The position numbers and the translations under genes were made by a program. The notes under the pieces were generated by a model that did no database searches, was not told the origin of the DNA, and saw only the letters and a list, made by a program, of their open reading frames with translations. DNA of 64,000 bases. Source: Trichobilharzia szidati (taxonomy: Eukaryota; Platyhelminthes; Trematoda; Strigeidida; Schistosomatidae). The stretch spans positions 34,668,804-34,732,803 of the forward strand of contig OX235277.1 in assembly GCA_944472155.2 (NCBI GenBank). The letters are read 5' to 3'. Positions 47,811 to 57,924 of the stretch are shown piece after piece. Within the stretch, counting starts at the first letter, position 1, and every line of letters begins with the position of its first letter.

Positions 47811-48126
47811 GTCGGTCGGTTTTCAAAATAGAACTTTGCACATATGTGCGGCAGTTCAAGTCGCCACACTTCACTCAGCACACAAAGCAAGAGAAGAAAG
47901 TAGGGGAAATGCATATTAGAGACAGAAAACAGAGGTGTGAGACAAAGGAATAGTAATAACGGAGAACTAAACAGTTTCATTGGAAATCATGAGTCACAAG
48001 GAGTGGATGCATCTGCGCCATTGAGAACGATTTTGAGCCATGTCACCAATTGTTTCCAACCATTGGTTTTTACCGTACCGAGGACCCCAACCAGGAAGTC
48101 TACACCTTCCTACGTGGCTTAGACCT
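47811..48126 (-). repeat. RTE-like family b 3' end, second copy
   Basis: Almost the same 310 bp as 30523-30840, same orientation, including GCACATATGTGCGGCAGTTC and AGTCTACACCTTCCTACGTG. It covers the last C-terminal codons and 3' UTR of family b. High identity suggests recent spread. Confidence 0.8.
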
Positions 48127-48129
48127 GTT

Positions 48130-48580
48130 AGAAGTAGGCAATTCAATCATATCAATGGTTATTAGGACGATATTTGTTTAGCTCAGAGAAATTTACATTG
48201 TTAGCACTGAAAAAGAATGTATTTCATATCACATTAATTTGTTTATTAGATATATCACCACACAGGGAAACACTATTATTATTTACTGGATGAAGTAGTT
48301 TCGAATACAATTTATTATTGTTCATAATTATATTCAGAGTACCCATGCAGCCTCGAAACTTTTGTTGCTGTTCGTCGTAGGGGTAGTAAAATTTTCCATA
48401 TTTCCGGGTGGGCAGGAGTTGACTCATTCCTATTACCCGTATTTTCAGTTGATTTGATAAATAAATCTCTAGTTATTATGAATATAATAATAGTTTAATG
48501 CAGACATTCATGATAAACACGCACAGAATGATGACAACACCAATAAGAAGGAATTTAAATCATCGACAGTACTTGCATAC
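48130..48580. other. Nothing recognised
   Basis: Contains a 67-codon minus frame (48427-48224; KYGKFYYPYDEQQQKFRGC) without recognisable homology. Confidence 0.3.
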
Positions 48581-48584
48581 AAAA

Positions 48585-48965
48585 CATAACCTTGGAAACC
48601 CTATATAGAATTCCTAACAATGCAGGAATAAAAGTGGCATTCAAACCCACAAACTCAATTAGACATGAGCTTTGTCAGTTAAAAATCCTTTGGAGCCAAT
48701 TAAACAAAATAATTTAGTTTCTTTAATACCCTGCAATGACTGTCATTTTAAATACATAGGTTGCAGTAGTAGAATCGGGTCAATCAGATGAGCAGAGCAC
48801 AAAATAGTAGCAAAATTTAAATTGGTTGGCTCTAATAACGTAAGATATTTAGAAAATAGCTCAGCTATAGCACTACACGCAATTAAGCAGAACCATACAA
48901 TAGGATGGGACAAGGTGGTAGTTCTAAAATCTAATCTGATAGAGAAGGGTTGATGGAGAAATCGA
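48585..48965 (+). pseudogene. Penelope-like element, GIY-YIG endonuclease, second lineage
   Basis: Plus strand: NNAGIKVAFKPTNSIRHELC, then after a one-base frameshift near 48680 PIKQNNLVSLIPCNDCHFKY with IGCSSRIGSIR, then AEHK, GSNNVRYLENSSAIALHAIK and HTIGWDKVVVLKSNLIEK. CxxC followed by KYIG, an Arg-rich helix and AEH is the Penelope endonuclease pattern. The sequence differs strongly from the piece at 26790-27180, so two lineages are present. A TGA at 48789-48791 sits between SIR and AEHK. RT is missing. Confidence 0.75.
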
Positions 48966-48989
48966 TAGCTGGAGCTTTCTTTTTTCTAA

Positions 48990-50080
48990 AACAAGCAGTA
49001 GAGGTTAAAAAAGCAGGATGACTTAATGAATTCATCAAATTTCGGTAGAATTCTTCAGCTGAATACTCTACATACACGGATATTTATACTTTTGTAATTA
49101 CATTGGGAGATATAAAACTGATAAGTAAACAACTACATTGAATTAGTCATGCAGAAAGACAGGTGCGAATGTTTTTCCAGGTCATGTTCAAATAGATAAG
49201 GGGAGAGAGAGTATGAGCGATCAAAATTAAGATAAATTGCATTACACTTCAATTATATCACTTAGATAAACATTTCGACATTAGAGAATTTAACAAGAAT
49301 TGCAACCAGAGGGATGTCAATAGTAATAGTTACAATAATAATAATAGTGTTGAAGTAAGTTAAGATAATGATACCGATAAAGGATAGTTTTAAATGAATC
49401 AAGAATAATAATTATAATAATAAGAGGTAGAATAATAAATAAAACGCATTACCTTGGTAGATTCAGAGTCACGACCATCTCCTTTTGTACAGAGACCTGG
49501 TTAATAAACTCGAATTGCACAAGCCTCTGCAATTGCAAGCATCTTCTTGTTTCTTTGTCCACTGACAATAGTGAATGACTTGACAGCCAATGAATTAGTC
49601 TGGCGATTGGCACTTTTAAGAAGAATGTCAAAAATAGAAATAGGCATTTAGGAAGTGCACAGCAGATTTAACATTTTCTAAATATTTGTCTATTTCCTCT
49701 AAAGTTTCGATTTCTTTGTGTAAATGCATGACATGTTTTCAGAACTCAGTAACCCTTCTTCTTCAAGTGTTCAATACAATACTAGTTTCATCAGGTTTCT
49801 AAATATATTATGTACAGTGAAGAAGTAGAAGTACCTCAACGAACTTTTTCTTGTTAATCACTAAATTAGTAAATGCAATCTGTATTATATAGACTTTGTG
49901 GGTAAATAGGCATAAGGAGAGTAAGTAAATATGTGATTAAACCGGGATTCAGCTCCTTATGCAAATTATTTTAAAGTAATTAGTTGTAGCCTTGTTTTGA
50001 GCATGACTTAAAGCTATTGTAAATAATCTAGTGATGACTTTTAGTAGGCATCATTGGTTAACACTGCGTATATAGAAGGG
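48990..50080. other. Nothing recognised
   Basis: AT-rich, with short ATA/AAT runs around 49320-49440. Confidence 0.35.
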
Positions 50081-50085
50081 AAGTA

Positions 50086-50107
50086 TGAAGTCAGTCAGTC
50101 AGTCAGA
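50086..50107 (+). repeat. TCAG short tandem repeat
   Basis: About five TCAG units at the left border of the following element. Confidence 0.8.
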
Positions 50108-50355
50108 AGGGACATGAGCTCTTTCAAGCTTGCAGATACGCTTTGCTGAATGATGAGTGCCAACTAGCACGAGACCTAGTTCAAGTGTGGCCTCCTGCCG
50201 ACTGCCTCCAACCGTCTAATATCAACAATTCAAAGTACGCCGTGATGGTGAACCACCCAGAATTGTCGCCATATGGTAAACTTGACTGTGATAGAATTCA
50301 GTCTGTACCAAACAGGGGACTAGATACATTACACTAGTTACTAACTAGTGTCCAG
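50108..50355 (+). mobile_element. Single-copy relative of the double-hammerhead element
   Basis: It matches the minus arm of 52289-52682 over about 250 bp, from AGAAGGGACAT to TTACACTAGTTACTAACTAG. The hammerhead (50140-50186) is decayed: an insertion splits the core (CTGAATGATGA) and GAAA reads GAGA. Stem II GTGC/GCAC is kept. This copy is not folded back, and shows the monomer unit. Confidence 0.75.
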
Positions 50356-50873
50356 TCAAAGAAGCCAGTCTGTATTAAGGAAAGTAAGAATGTCTAGTTG
50401 CCACTGATACATCACTCCGTATACATTCGCTTTACAGAGTGGTAGTAGAAATAGTTAAAAATATTTGATAAAATTATTTTAATGGGATACATTAAATTAC
50501 CACAGTCTATTATCTGGTTTTCCACAGTAAACGGTTTCCTATATACCCTTAGCAAAAGCCTGAAATATAAGATAATGCTACAGGGCTAATCTGAAACCAT
50601 CCCTCACTTGAGGACAGGCAATGAAGTAACTGAATATGTTGGCTACTGCACTTATTTGAGAAACTGCATCATTCCTAATTGACTGACTAACAACCTCTAT
50701 TACTTAGTCTTTACCAACTTGCGTTATCACAAGTGCAGATGTAGTAACTGGCTTATTATCGAAAGACGCATGAATTTCTTGGTAGTTCACTCTGGTCTAC
50801 TTTATGGTTATAAGAAGTGATGAGTAGAAGCTTAAAGTATAAGAAGTTGACAGATTGTTGACTGGAATTGTCA

Positions 50874-51209
50874 TCAGGAATGAGTAGGCTGCTTAGGTGG
50901 ACTCCTTAAGGTACTGAGAGTGTAACCAAGCAAAAAATCTTTTGTAAAGGCGTAAATGTATTCACTCTCTGACAAGTTTGATATTTTGATGAAATCCTCA
51001 CAAATTTTCATTCTCTCATTCTTTTCCCCATATGTGCTGTACAGCTGTATTACATTTTGCTGCTTCCACTTTATGTGTGCTTTTCTAAAATATCTCGATG
51101 TGAAGCAGGGGAAATTCTCATCACTTCGGGCCATTTTATCACAGTGTAAACATAAAATGAATTTGGTTTTATTTAATTTGCTTAGTTTGAGAAGATTTGA
51201 GACCCATTT
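50874..51209 (-). CDS. Unidentified open frame
   Basis: A 112-codon open frame on minus, with an internal ATG at 51134. It encodes FILCLHCDKMARSDENFPCF, KAHIKWKQQNVIQLYSTYGE and a mixed charged C-terminus. The LCLHC and later Cys/His residues hint at metal binding, but the spacing matches no family I know. No clear splice sites frame it. It could be a host exon, a remnant of an unknown element or chance. Confidence 0.2.
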   Translation of the reverse strand, partial: KWVSNLLKLSKLNKTKFILCLHCDKMARSDENFPCFTSRYFRKAHIKWKQQNVIQLYSTYGEKNERMKICEDFIKISNLSESEYIYAFTKDFLLGYTLSTLRSPPKQPTHS

Positions 51210-51514
51210 TCACTAGATGATTAATTAATTCTGCTTTTGAGTTTGTATCAGTTTGTGTGTGTGTTTGAAAATGATTAACTAAGTCTTCATTATCTTTGGA
51301 ACTCCGAAACATGAATTTTTTTACATATATGAAGGTTTTTTCACTTGATCAAATAATTAAGACTTAAAACGTCCTCATATGGAGACTTCTTATGGTAGTA
51401 GACGATATGTGAACTGTTTCAGACCACTTAAGAAAAAATTATTTTCTTTAGTCCCAGAAACTGAGTTTGTAGTCTTTTTAAAGCGAACATCTATCACGTC
51501 TCGAAGAAACTTTT

Positions 51515-51735
51515 AAGGGTAAAGATTCTTTGACAGACACGCATGAGGTTAAGGTTCAGTTCCTGGCCAGCTCACTCCCAAACCTTGTCTAGGCGATATT
51601 AAACTTAAGAAAGTGGGAAGTCTGATCTTCAGACTAGTAGCCCCACGCATACAAAAACATCATAGCTTCTGAAATTTTAAAGCTTAGTGCTTAAAGCCCT
51701 ATTTTGCACTAAGAAAGCAAAAAAAAATGGGAAAC
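51515..51735 (+). mobile_element. tRNA-SINE (second family), diverged
   Basis: B-box-like GGTTCAGTTCC near 51559, body AGTAGCCCCACGC near 51640, tail GCTTAAAGCCCTATTTTGC and an A9 tract (51719-51727). Same family as 37700-37932. Confidence 0.65.
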
Positions 51736-52149
51736 ATCCTTCGGATTTATTGTCGGATCATTTCATTTCCTATCCGAAAATGACACTTTTTGTTCTGTAT
51801 TCACCGCCACTTTGTTCCAAAACGTAAGATATCTTTTCGAATACATAACTGAAGATTAAAGACAGAAATAGGACTGAAAAACAACTCATTACAAATAAAA
51901 ATTCGGTATGTATACATATATTGTATTAAACAAGTTATGATATACAAATTTAAAGCCAAACAACCAAAACATGTAAACAATTGTCTAACACAAATCAATT
52001 TCGTTACATTTACAGTCCCTGGAATCGATTAGTTATGTTTAGTTTACTAAAGCATATTTTTTAAATTAATAACTTGACTCCTCTGCCTTCTGAGTCTTCA
52101 GACTTTCAGGTTTGAAGTATCATTAGTAGTCGTATTACTTTTGTTTTGC

Positions 52150-52280
52150 GGGGTGCAACTCTCTTTACCAGGGTGTACTACTTGCTAAGCAAAGTTTAAG
52201 GAGTAAATCGTCCGGGAATCAAAATCCGGACCACGTGCGACGTGACTGGAGAGCGTTCTACCACCAAACTACCGATGCAT
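52150..52280 (-). mobile_element. tRNA-SINE head
   Basis: On minus: CATCGGTAGTTTGGTGGTAG (A-box region) and GATTTTGATTCCCGG (B box), followed by a GAGAGTTGCACCCCGC body. The double-hammerhead element inserted at its 5' edge. Confidence 0.6.
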
Positions 52281-52288
52281 GGAAGCAT
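52279..52288 (+). repeat. Target-site duplication, left
   Basis: ATGGAAGCAT, repeated exactly at 52683-52692. Confidence 0.8.
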
Positions 52289-52460
52289 ATATTTTTGATT
52301 GCACACTAGTCAGTAACTAGTGTAATGTGTCTAGTCCTATTTTCGGTGCAGACTGAATTCTATTAGTCATATTTGCAATGTGGCCACCATGCTAGGTGGC
52401 TCACCATTACAGTGGACTATGAATTGTTGGTATTAGATGGTTGGAGGCAATCGGCAGGAA

Positions 52461-52505
52461 GCCTTGGACCTAGGTTTCGTGCTAGTCGGCACTCTTCAGC
52501 AAGGC
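52461..52505 (-). ncRNA. Hammerhead ribozyme, type I, minus arm
   Basis: Minus reading: stem I GCCTTG, core CTGAAGA (CUGANGA with N=A), stem II GTGC-CGACTA-GCAC, core GAA, stem III ACCTAGGT (self-complementary, no loop), cleavage C at 52467, stem I partner CAAGGC. No conserved position is violated. Confidence 0.85.
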
Positions 52506-52554
52506 GTATCTGCAAAAAGGAACTGATGTCCCTTCTGCAGCACTGGGTGACGCG

Positions 52555-52565
52555 GGTTCGAATCT
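52555..52565 (+). promoter_or_regulatory. Pol III B-box-like sequence
   Basis: GGTTCGAATCT fits the tRNA B-box consensus GGTTCGANTCC with one change. It lies between the two hammerheads, upstream of the plus one. A matching A box was not found. Confidence 0.45.
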
Positions 52566-52601
52566 CAGAAGGGACATCAGTTCCTTCAAGGTTGCAGATA
52601 C

Positions 52602-52646
52602 GCCTTGCTGATGAGTGCCAACTAGCACGAAACCTAGGTCCAAGGC
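52602..52646 (+). ncRNA. Hammerhead ribozyme, type I, plus arm
   Basis: Stem I GCCTTG (52602-52607), core CTGATGA (52608-52614), stem II GTGC-CAACTA-GCAC (52615-52628), core GAA (52629-52631), stem III ACCTAGGT (52632-52639), cleavage C (52640), stem I partner CAAGGC (52641-52646). All conserved residues and all stems are perfect. The loopless palindromic stem III would favour pairing between two RNA molecules, as known for small Penelope-associated hammerheads. Confidence 0.9.
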
Positions 52647-52682
52647 TTCCTGCCGATTACCTCCAACCATCTAATACCAACA

Positions 52683-52692
52683 ATGGAAGCAT
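52683..52692 (+). repeat. Target-site duplication, right
   Basis: Second ATGGAAGCAT. Confidence 0.8.
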
Positions 52693-52699
52693 GTAATTC

Positions 52700-53450
52700 T
52701 ACAATAGACTCAGTTAAACTGAAGAAAAGTATAGATTTCTTGAATGATAAATATTCTGAAAAACACAGTTTGCACCACTTGGTTATGTTCATATATGTAT
52801 ACGGTGAGTTATGTGTCAATATGAAAAAGAAAGAACTGAAAGGTGTTCACTGATTTGTGTTATCTTTTTTTCTATTGTTTTTATTTAAAGATTATTCTTC
52901 ATTTCTGCTTAAGTAAGTTTATCTAACAGTGTAATTGGAGTATAACATAAAAATAACAAACTACCTAACAAACAAAAGGAAAGTAATTAACCCCTTTATA
53001 TCCGTTCGTCTGTCATAAATAGTCTCTCTTTCTTTTTCTTTTTTGATTATGCGTCGATTGGTTTAACAGTCTTTTGAGTCAAATATATTTATGCATTTAT
53101 TATATAACTCTTACTACTATACCATTTGTCTGATGAACTAGTTTACAGCCCTATTATTTATTTTTAAAGTTAGACAAGCATGAAATAACAATAATTCCAA
53201 TAAAAACAATTAATTTTTGCCATGTATTATTATTTTGCACCCTAAACATACATATATACATTTAGTGTGTATGCTATTCACATGGATGCACCATTCTTTT
53301 GTTCTATATTTCAAAGTAAACTTGTGCGTCGGCTTTTCACTATTTAAAAATTATTTATTCCTTTGATGTGCAGTTTTTGTGTTAGTGATAATGCCTAGGA
53401 TAGCAATCATGCATTTACAAGTGTGAGCTTGACAGAATTTGATTGATTTT
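52700..53450. other. Nothing recognised
   Basis: AT-rich non-coding sequence. Confidence 0.35.
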
Positions 53451-53454
53451 AAGG

Positions 53455-53770
53455 AGAATCGTGAGCTGACTTCAGAGTTAGAGAACCCTTGAAAACCAGG
53501 AAGTACCGGATAGTTATTTCGTCCTAGGTTGGGACCCTTCATCAGTCCTCACCTACGATCTTACAGCTAGGGATCGAACTTAGGATCTTCAGGCTACTAG
53601 ATGAGCTCATTAAACATTCGGCCACTACTAGGGCGGAATCCAGTGTGCAGCTCAAGAATTTTAACTTATTTGTCCTCAAACCTAAGTTGGTGGAGCACTA
53701 GAACTTCAGCCATCTTCATCTTATAATCTGTCACTAATAAGCACTAGGCTAATTTTCAAGTGTAGGGGTT
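53455..53770 (-). mobile_element. Hammerhead tRNA-SINE, nearly full length
   Basis: Minus: 5' box near 53730, B-box-like GTTCGATCCC near 53572, then GACTGATGAAGGGTCCC, AGGACGAAATAACTATC and CGGTAC (53550-53485). CTGATGA, stem II and GAAA are all present, but extra bases between CTGATGA and stem II disturb the ribozyme geometry. Confidence 0.7.
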
Positions 53771-54514
53771 CTAAAATACGTGACTAACTAACACTAGTTA
53801 GAAGAATCATAAGAAATAAAATAAATCCATTCACCAGCATGCTATGAAGCCTAAAGTTTAAAGTATAATTTAGACAAAACAGTAACAATAAATGTACAAT
53901 GATAATATGTACTCATTTTTTCTTATTATTTTGCGGTTTCGCATCAGCTAACAGTAGCTTAATAATGATAACATCTTCATTCTAGACAGTATTTATAAAA
54001 TGTACAGAACTTTGAGAGGAGTTTACTGAATGATATTTCCTCTCTTCGTACAATATCTTCAAATAAAATATTAATTGACAGTGTATCCTGTGATACAATG
54101 TTCTCTGAGCTGAAGCACAAACCATTCCATTATGATATATTTGCTTTGTCTCCTTCAAGAAATCCGCCCACGATATCTAGTTGAAAGGCGATTGTAAGAT
54201 GTTCAGAAATACATTTTGATACTCAAAGACATAACTGAAGAACAATTACCTCATGTATTGGAACACGTCGCCACTCACAGTCAGACCTTTCCTCGATTTG
54301 AGGAGGAACTTACGAATCAGAGGCATTAGAGATCATATCTTATTTGGTTCAAACAAGCTGAACGAAAGAAAATATAAGCGATAGACAAACGGCAGTTTTT
54401 GGTGGCCCAATTTTTAAGCAGGTCGCCACACAGTCGATAGATATGTAAATTATCGAAACAATTTGAGCATGCTTCCAGTGCTCTGACTAAAGTTCTAGTG
54501 GGAAGTCGGGACGA

Positions 54515-54815
54515 GTAAGGCGCACCAAGCTCTGTGTGAGCATAAATACCCACTGATGACCTTGGCTGGAGGTTGTGACATATATATCACTGATAGCAGA
54601 AGTTTGAATTCACTGTCCATTGGATTCCATTCCAATGACTTAATGGTCAATGAGTTCACCTTGTAACCTGAAGGTCCTGGATTCGACCTCCGTTGGGTGA
54701 GCACTTCTAAAGAGTTCACAACAAGGGTGGAACACCTATTCATTACTTCCTGGTTTTCAATGGTTCTTTAAGTGAAGTTTCAGTTCATGATAGATCTCGA
54801 GATCAATCGGATATT
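54515..54815 (+). mobile_element. Hammerhead tRNA-SINE, diverged
   Basis: 5' region CATAAATACCCACTGATGAC, tRNA-like head with CCTTGTAACCTGAAGGTCC and the B-box-like GGATTCGACCT, decayed hammerhead, CTTCCTGGTTTTCAATGG 3' box. Confidence 0.65.
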
Positions 54816-54980
54816 CACCCTCTTTTTAATAAAAAGTTAGAGGGGATTTGAATTTCATGTTCTATGTTCTCTATTTTCTCAGTTTTATGTGGCTTACATA
54901 CATAGCACAAAATACCATGCTAGCTGCATGCTAATACATTTACTCGTTAACTGGATTGCTGTAAAACAGCTATTATCATT

Positions 54981-54992
54981 TTACCTGGTTAA
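54981..54992 (+). repeat. Target-site duplication, left
   Basis: TTACCTGGTTAA, repeated at 55451-55462. Confidence 0.85.
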
Positions 54993-55450
54993 CGAGTTGA
55001 TCACAGACTGATATCAGTTAGAGAAACATTGAAAACCAGGGAGTACTGGACAGCTGCTGTTTCTGATGCTCGCTAGTGACTTGCTACAGGTTGGAGCTTC
55101 CTGCAGTTCTAGTGAGAAGTCGTGACCAGTGAGGTCCAATCAGAAGTCACGTGTGGATGGATTTCCACCAACGACAATAGTTGGGGTCGCGCTAAAATCA
55201 CGAATTGGTAGAAGTTAGAATTCATGAGCCATTGAATCGGGTCCCAGTGGCTGAATGGTATACGAGCTTGCCTTGTAACCGTAAGGTCCTGGGTTCGAAT
55301 CCCAGTGGGTGCGTACTGCCGATGATTCCCAAACTAGGATGAAACAGCAGATGTCCAGTACTCCCTGGTTTTCAATGTTTCTCTAACTGATATCAGTCTG
55401 TGATCAACTCGTAAAACATAACTAATCCTTACAAACCAAACTATAGAAAA
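54993..55450 (+). mobile_element. Full-length hammerhead tRNA-SINE with inverted copy of its 3' end at the front
   Basis: A 458-bp insertion with a perfect 12-bp target duplication. It starts with a minus-oriented copy of its own 3' end (54993-55063). Next come the plus-oriented 5' region (CTCGCTAGTGACTTGC), A box TGGCTGAATGGT (55248-55259), B box GGTTCGAATCC (55292-55302), hammerhead remnant (55316-55366), 3' box CTAACTGATATCAG and tail ending AAAA. The hammerhead core reads CCGATGA with stem II weakened to ATTCC/GGAT and a 3-bp insertion at stem III. The copies of the 3' end share the unusual GTTTCTCTAACTG reading, so they were made in the same event. Confidence 0.85.
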
Positions 55451-55689
55451 TTACCTGGTTAAGTTGTTTAGCAAAGAATTCCAGTGTACAGTGAGCAGAT
55501 ATATTTGAGATAATTATAATCACGGTTTCCATACACTATAGAGTCTATTATTTAGATTTATTAAAAATCTCTTATTTTATTGACCTTGAAATGAACTGTC
55601 CCTAAGAGATTTGTCTTATTGAATTCACTCAGATGAATTCACCACAGTATGCGTTTTGCAAAGATTAAGGATTTTTGTGTTTCTCTTGC

Positions 55690-56085
55690 TGGTTTTATTA
55701 TTATTATTCCCTTGAGTTCTGAGTGGAACATAGGGCTTCAACAGCACATTTCCGCTCTGTTTATTTTTCTGCTGTCCTCTTCAGCTGGACCCATGATTAC
55801 CAACAATCTCTCATATCCTCCTCGCAAGATCCCCTCCATGCGACCCTAGGATGACCCACTCAACGTTTTCCATTCTGGTTCCACTCGAGTAATCGCTTGC
55901 GATGAGCGTGATGTCATTCCACGGCCTCCTCAACGTATATTTGTTGAGCGATCGGCTCTCGTTTGGTTTGTTATCAGAGTTTCTTGTTGCTCATTCTTTG
56001 TGGCCGGCTGGCCATTTGATCTTCAGTATGGAGTCAGGGAAGTGGGCAACTGTTGACAAAAGTCTGCAACCTGTTGGTTTTACTG
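55690..56085 (-). pseudogene. RTE family a 3'-end fragment
   Basis: Begins with ATT repeats and GAGTGGAACATAGGGCTTCA (3' tip complement). It then runs back through the CEEE and WNP regions to CTGCAACCTGTTGG at 56070 (NRLQTF region). Decayed frames and one internal deletion near 55940. Confidence 0.75.
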
Positions 56086-56089
56086 AGTC

Positions 56090-56640
56090 AATTAATTTAG
56101 AAATTTGAGATGAAATGTGAAAGCAGAATTTTGATTAAATAGATATAGATATAAAAATATAGTCTATAACATGAACGTTTATATTCAAAATGAATTTGTT
56201 TCTCTGATATTCTTGATTGTTAGATAAAACTGTTTTTGAGGGTAAATTACATGTTGCTAGGTTATTCAAACAGATTAGAAATAAATATGTCCAAATACTA
56301 GTTCAGTGATCAACCTATATCTTTTAATTGACTTAGTAATATGTCCTACACCATCAGCCAATAAAACATCAACTTATAGAGTTGAGAGTTTAGCAAATGT
56401 CAGTTTATGTAGTACTAAAAATCTATAGCATACTGAATGTATTATTAGCAAACACTACGAGATATTGAAATATTGTTCTCGTTTTTTGTTCAGATAATAA
56501 ACTTTTTATGATGCGATATGTTACCTAATATAAATAATAAGGGTATATAAAAGGACTGGATAGCTTTTCAATCCTTTGCTTTCCGAGTAGAATATATGAC
56601 GTCGTGTTTGTGCTTTCAAATTACAGCAGCAGAATAGGAT
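56090..56640. other. Nothing recognised
   Basis: AT-rich non-coding sequence. Confidence 0.35.
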
Positions 56641-56654
56641 TACTAGCCTTCAGC

Positions 56655-56785
56655 TTGACCTTCCTTCTTTTCTGGGTTTACTACAAGCAAGTAGACTAAG
56701 CACAGAGTGTTGGCGGGGAATCGAACCTAGACCTGTCGCGTTATTGGCAAGCAAACTGTCACTGAACCAACGACTCACCTGTAAG
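56655..56785 (-). mobile_element. tRNA-SINE head, well preserved promoter
   Basis: Minus: GGTGAGTCGTTGGTTCAGTG (A-box region) and B box GGTTCGATTCC near 56725. It then enters the SINE body before breaking off. It is not a functional tRNA gene, since no acceptor-stem pairing was seen. Confidence 0.65.
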
Positions 56786-57299
56786 CAAACTACTTTACTT
56801 TTTAGAACACAATAAGTAGACAAATTTCTCACTGGTATCAGCATAAAGCCACCATAATTGATTCTAGACAGCCAGTTTCATTTTAGGTACTAGTAGAAGT
56901 TGTGCAGTACATATTGCCTGATAACAAGACAGGTATACATGGCATTAATAGCCACCAGTATGTACTTACCACCTTGGGAAACACTGACGTGTCTCAAAAC
57001 ACTTACATCGCCTCATACAAGTAATTGCTCATCTTCGATTTTCGGGCATAACTGTTTTATTAGAATAACAGATTGTGAGAAACTTGATACTCTCACCGCT
57101 TAGAATTTACAAATAACTAGAACACGTACTTTTCAGTGGTTGCCTAAACCCCTCCTATAAATTAAAATGTTAAGGTTTTGTGTAATGTTCAATACTTATA
57201 ATATTAATTGTCAAAGTGTACACACAAAAAGTTAGGTACATTTTCTTTTGATCAAAAGTTTTACCAAGGATTAAGGGTCATAGTAACATTCTTTAAAAT

Positions 57300-57535
57300 T
57301 TAATTCCTGTATGTTCCAGGTGAAACATAGAGCTTCTAGCTATGGCTTTGAATTTTCAGCAGCGGTGGTTTTATTTTCACTAGGTGGGGTTGCTAGCCTC
57401 ACGCCAAACCTTCTTTCTTTACCGGTCTCACAGACGGCTTTGCGAGATTTAGGAATGCGATGGCCTACGATCCAACCACTGACCACCTACGTGGTTGACA
57501 AGCGTTTTACCGCTGAACTACCGACACATAGATAA
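57300..57535 (-). mobile_element. tRNA-SINE (second family)
   Basis: Minus: GTCGGTAGTTCAGCGGTAAA head, decayed B box GTTGGATCGTAG, body AGGCTAGCAACCCCACC, tail AGAAGCTCTATGTTTCACC at 57315-57335. Same family as 37700-37932; the tail resembles the RTE 3' end. Confidence 0.75.
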
Positions 57536-57924
57536 TTTATATACATATATATCAAACTACTGTAATTAGACTGTATGCTATATGTTACAACGACTAAAAC
57601 TATATTCTCTAGAACACATCTACTAGAAATTATTTCTTCATTTTACAATTTTGTGAATAATTTATGATTGAGAAGAAGAGAACTTTAGATTTAAGCAAGT
57701 ATCTGAGACTTACATGTCTAAATTCATCAGTTTTTTGACCAGTGTCCTGCACAATGAAACCTCAACATTTTATCTCAATAAAGAGGTTACTGATATGTTT
57801 CGTAATTCAATTTCTTTTACTTCCTTTTGTTACATAACTGTGAGGTTTAAGTTCAAAATAAGAATATGTTTCACATGGAATTACATATATATTTCTCAGA
57901 GATGCAGTGTTGTTGCAGAAGTGA

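Larger units (their letters stand above)
52289..52682. mobile_element. Fold-back retroelement with two opposed, intact hammerheads
   Basis: A 394-bp insertion between perfect 10-bp repeats. The left part (52538 down to 52289) is a minus-strand copy of the unit seen singly at 50108-50355. The right part (52566-52682) is a shorter plus-strand copy. The arms 52425-52537 and 52566-52682 are inverted with few mismatches. Between them sits a 28-bp spacer with a B-box-like GGTTCGAATCT (52555-52565). Each arm carries a hammerhead with all conserved residues, at 52602-52646 (+) and 52505-52461 (-). No coding sequence, so it moves in trans. Inverted joined copies and hammerheads recall Penelope-type ends. 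Confidence 0.85.

Noticed and set aside
55248..55310. tRNA gene with perfect B box
   Set aside because: Part of a repeated SINE; no cloverleaf acceptor stem seen.
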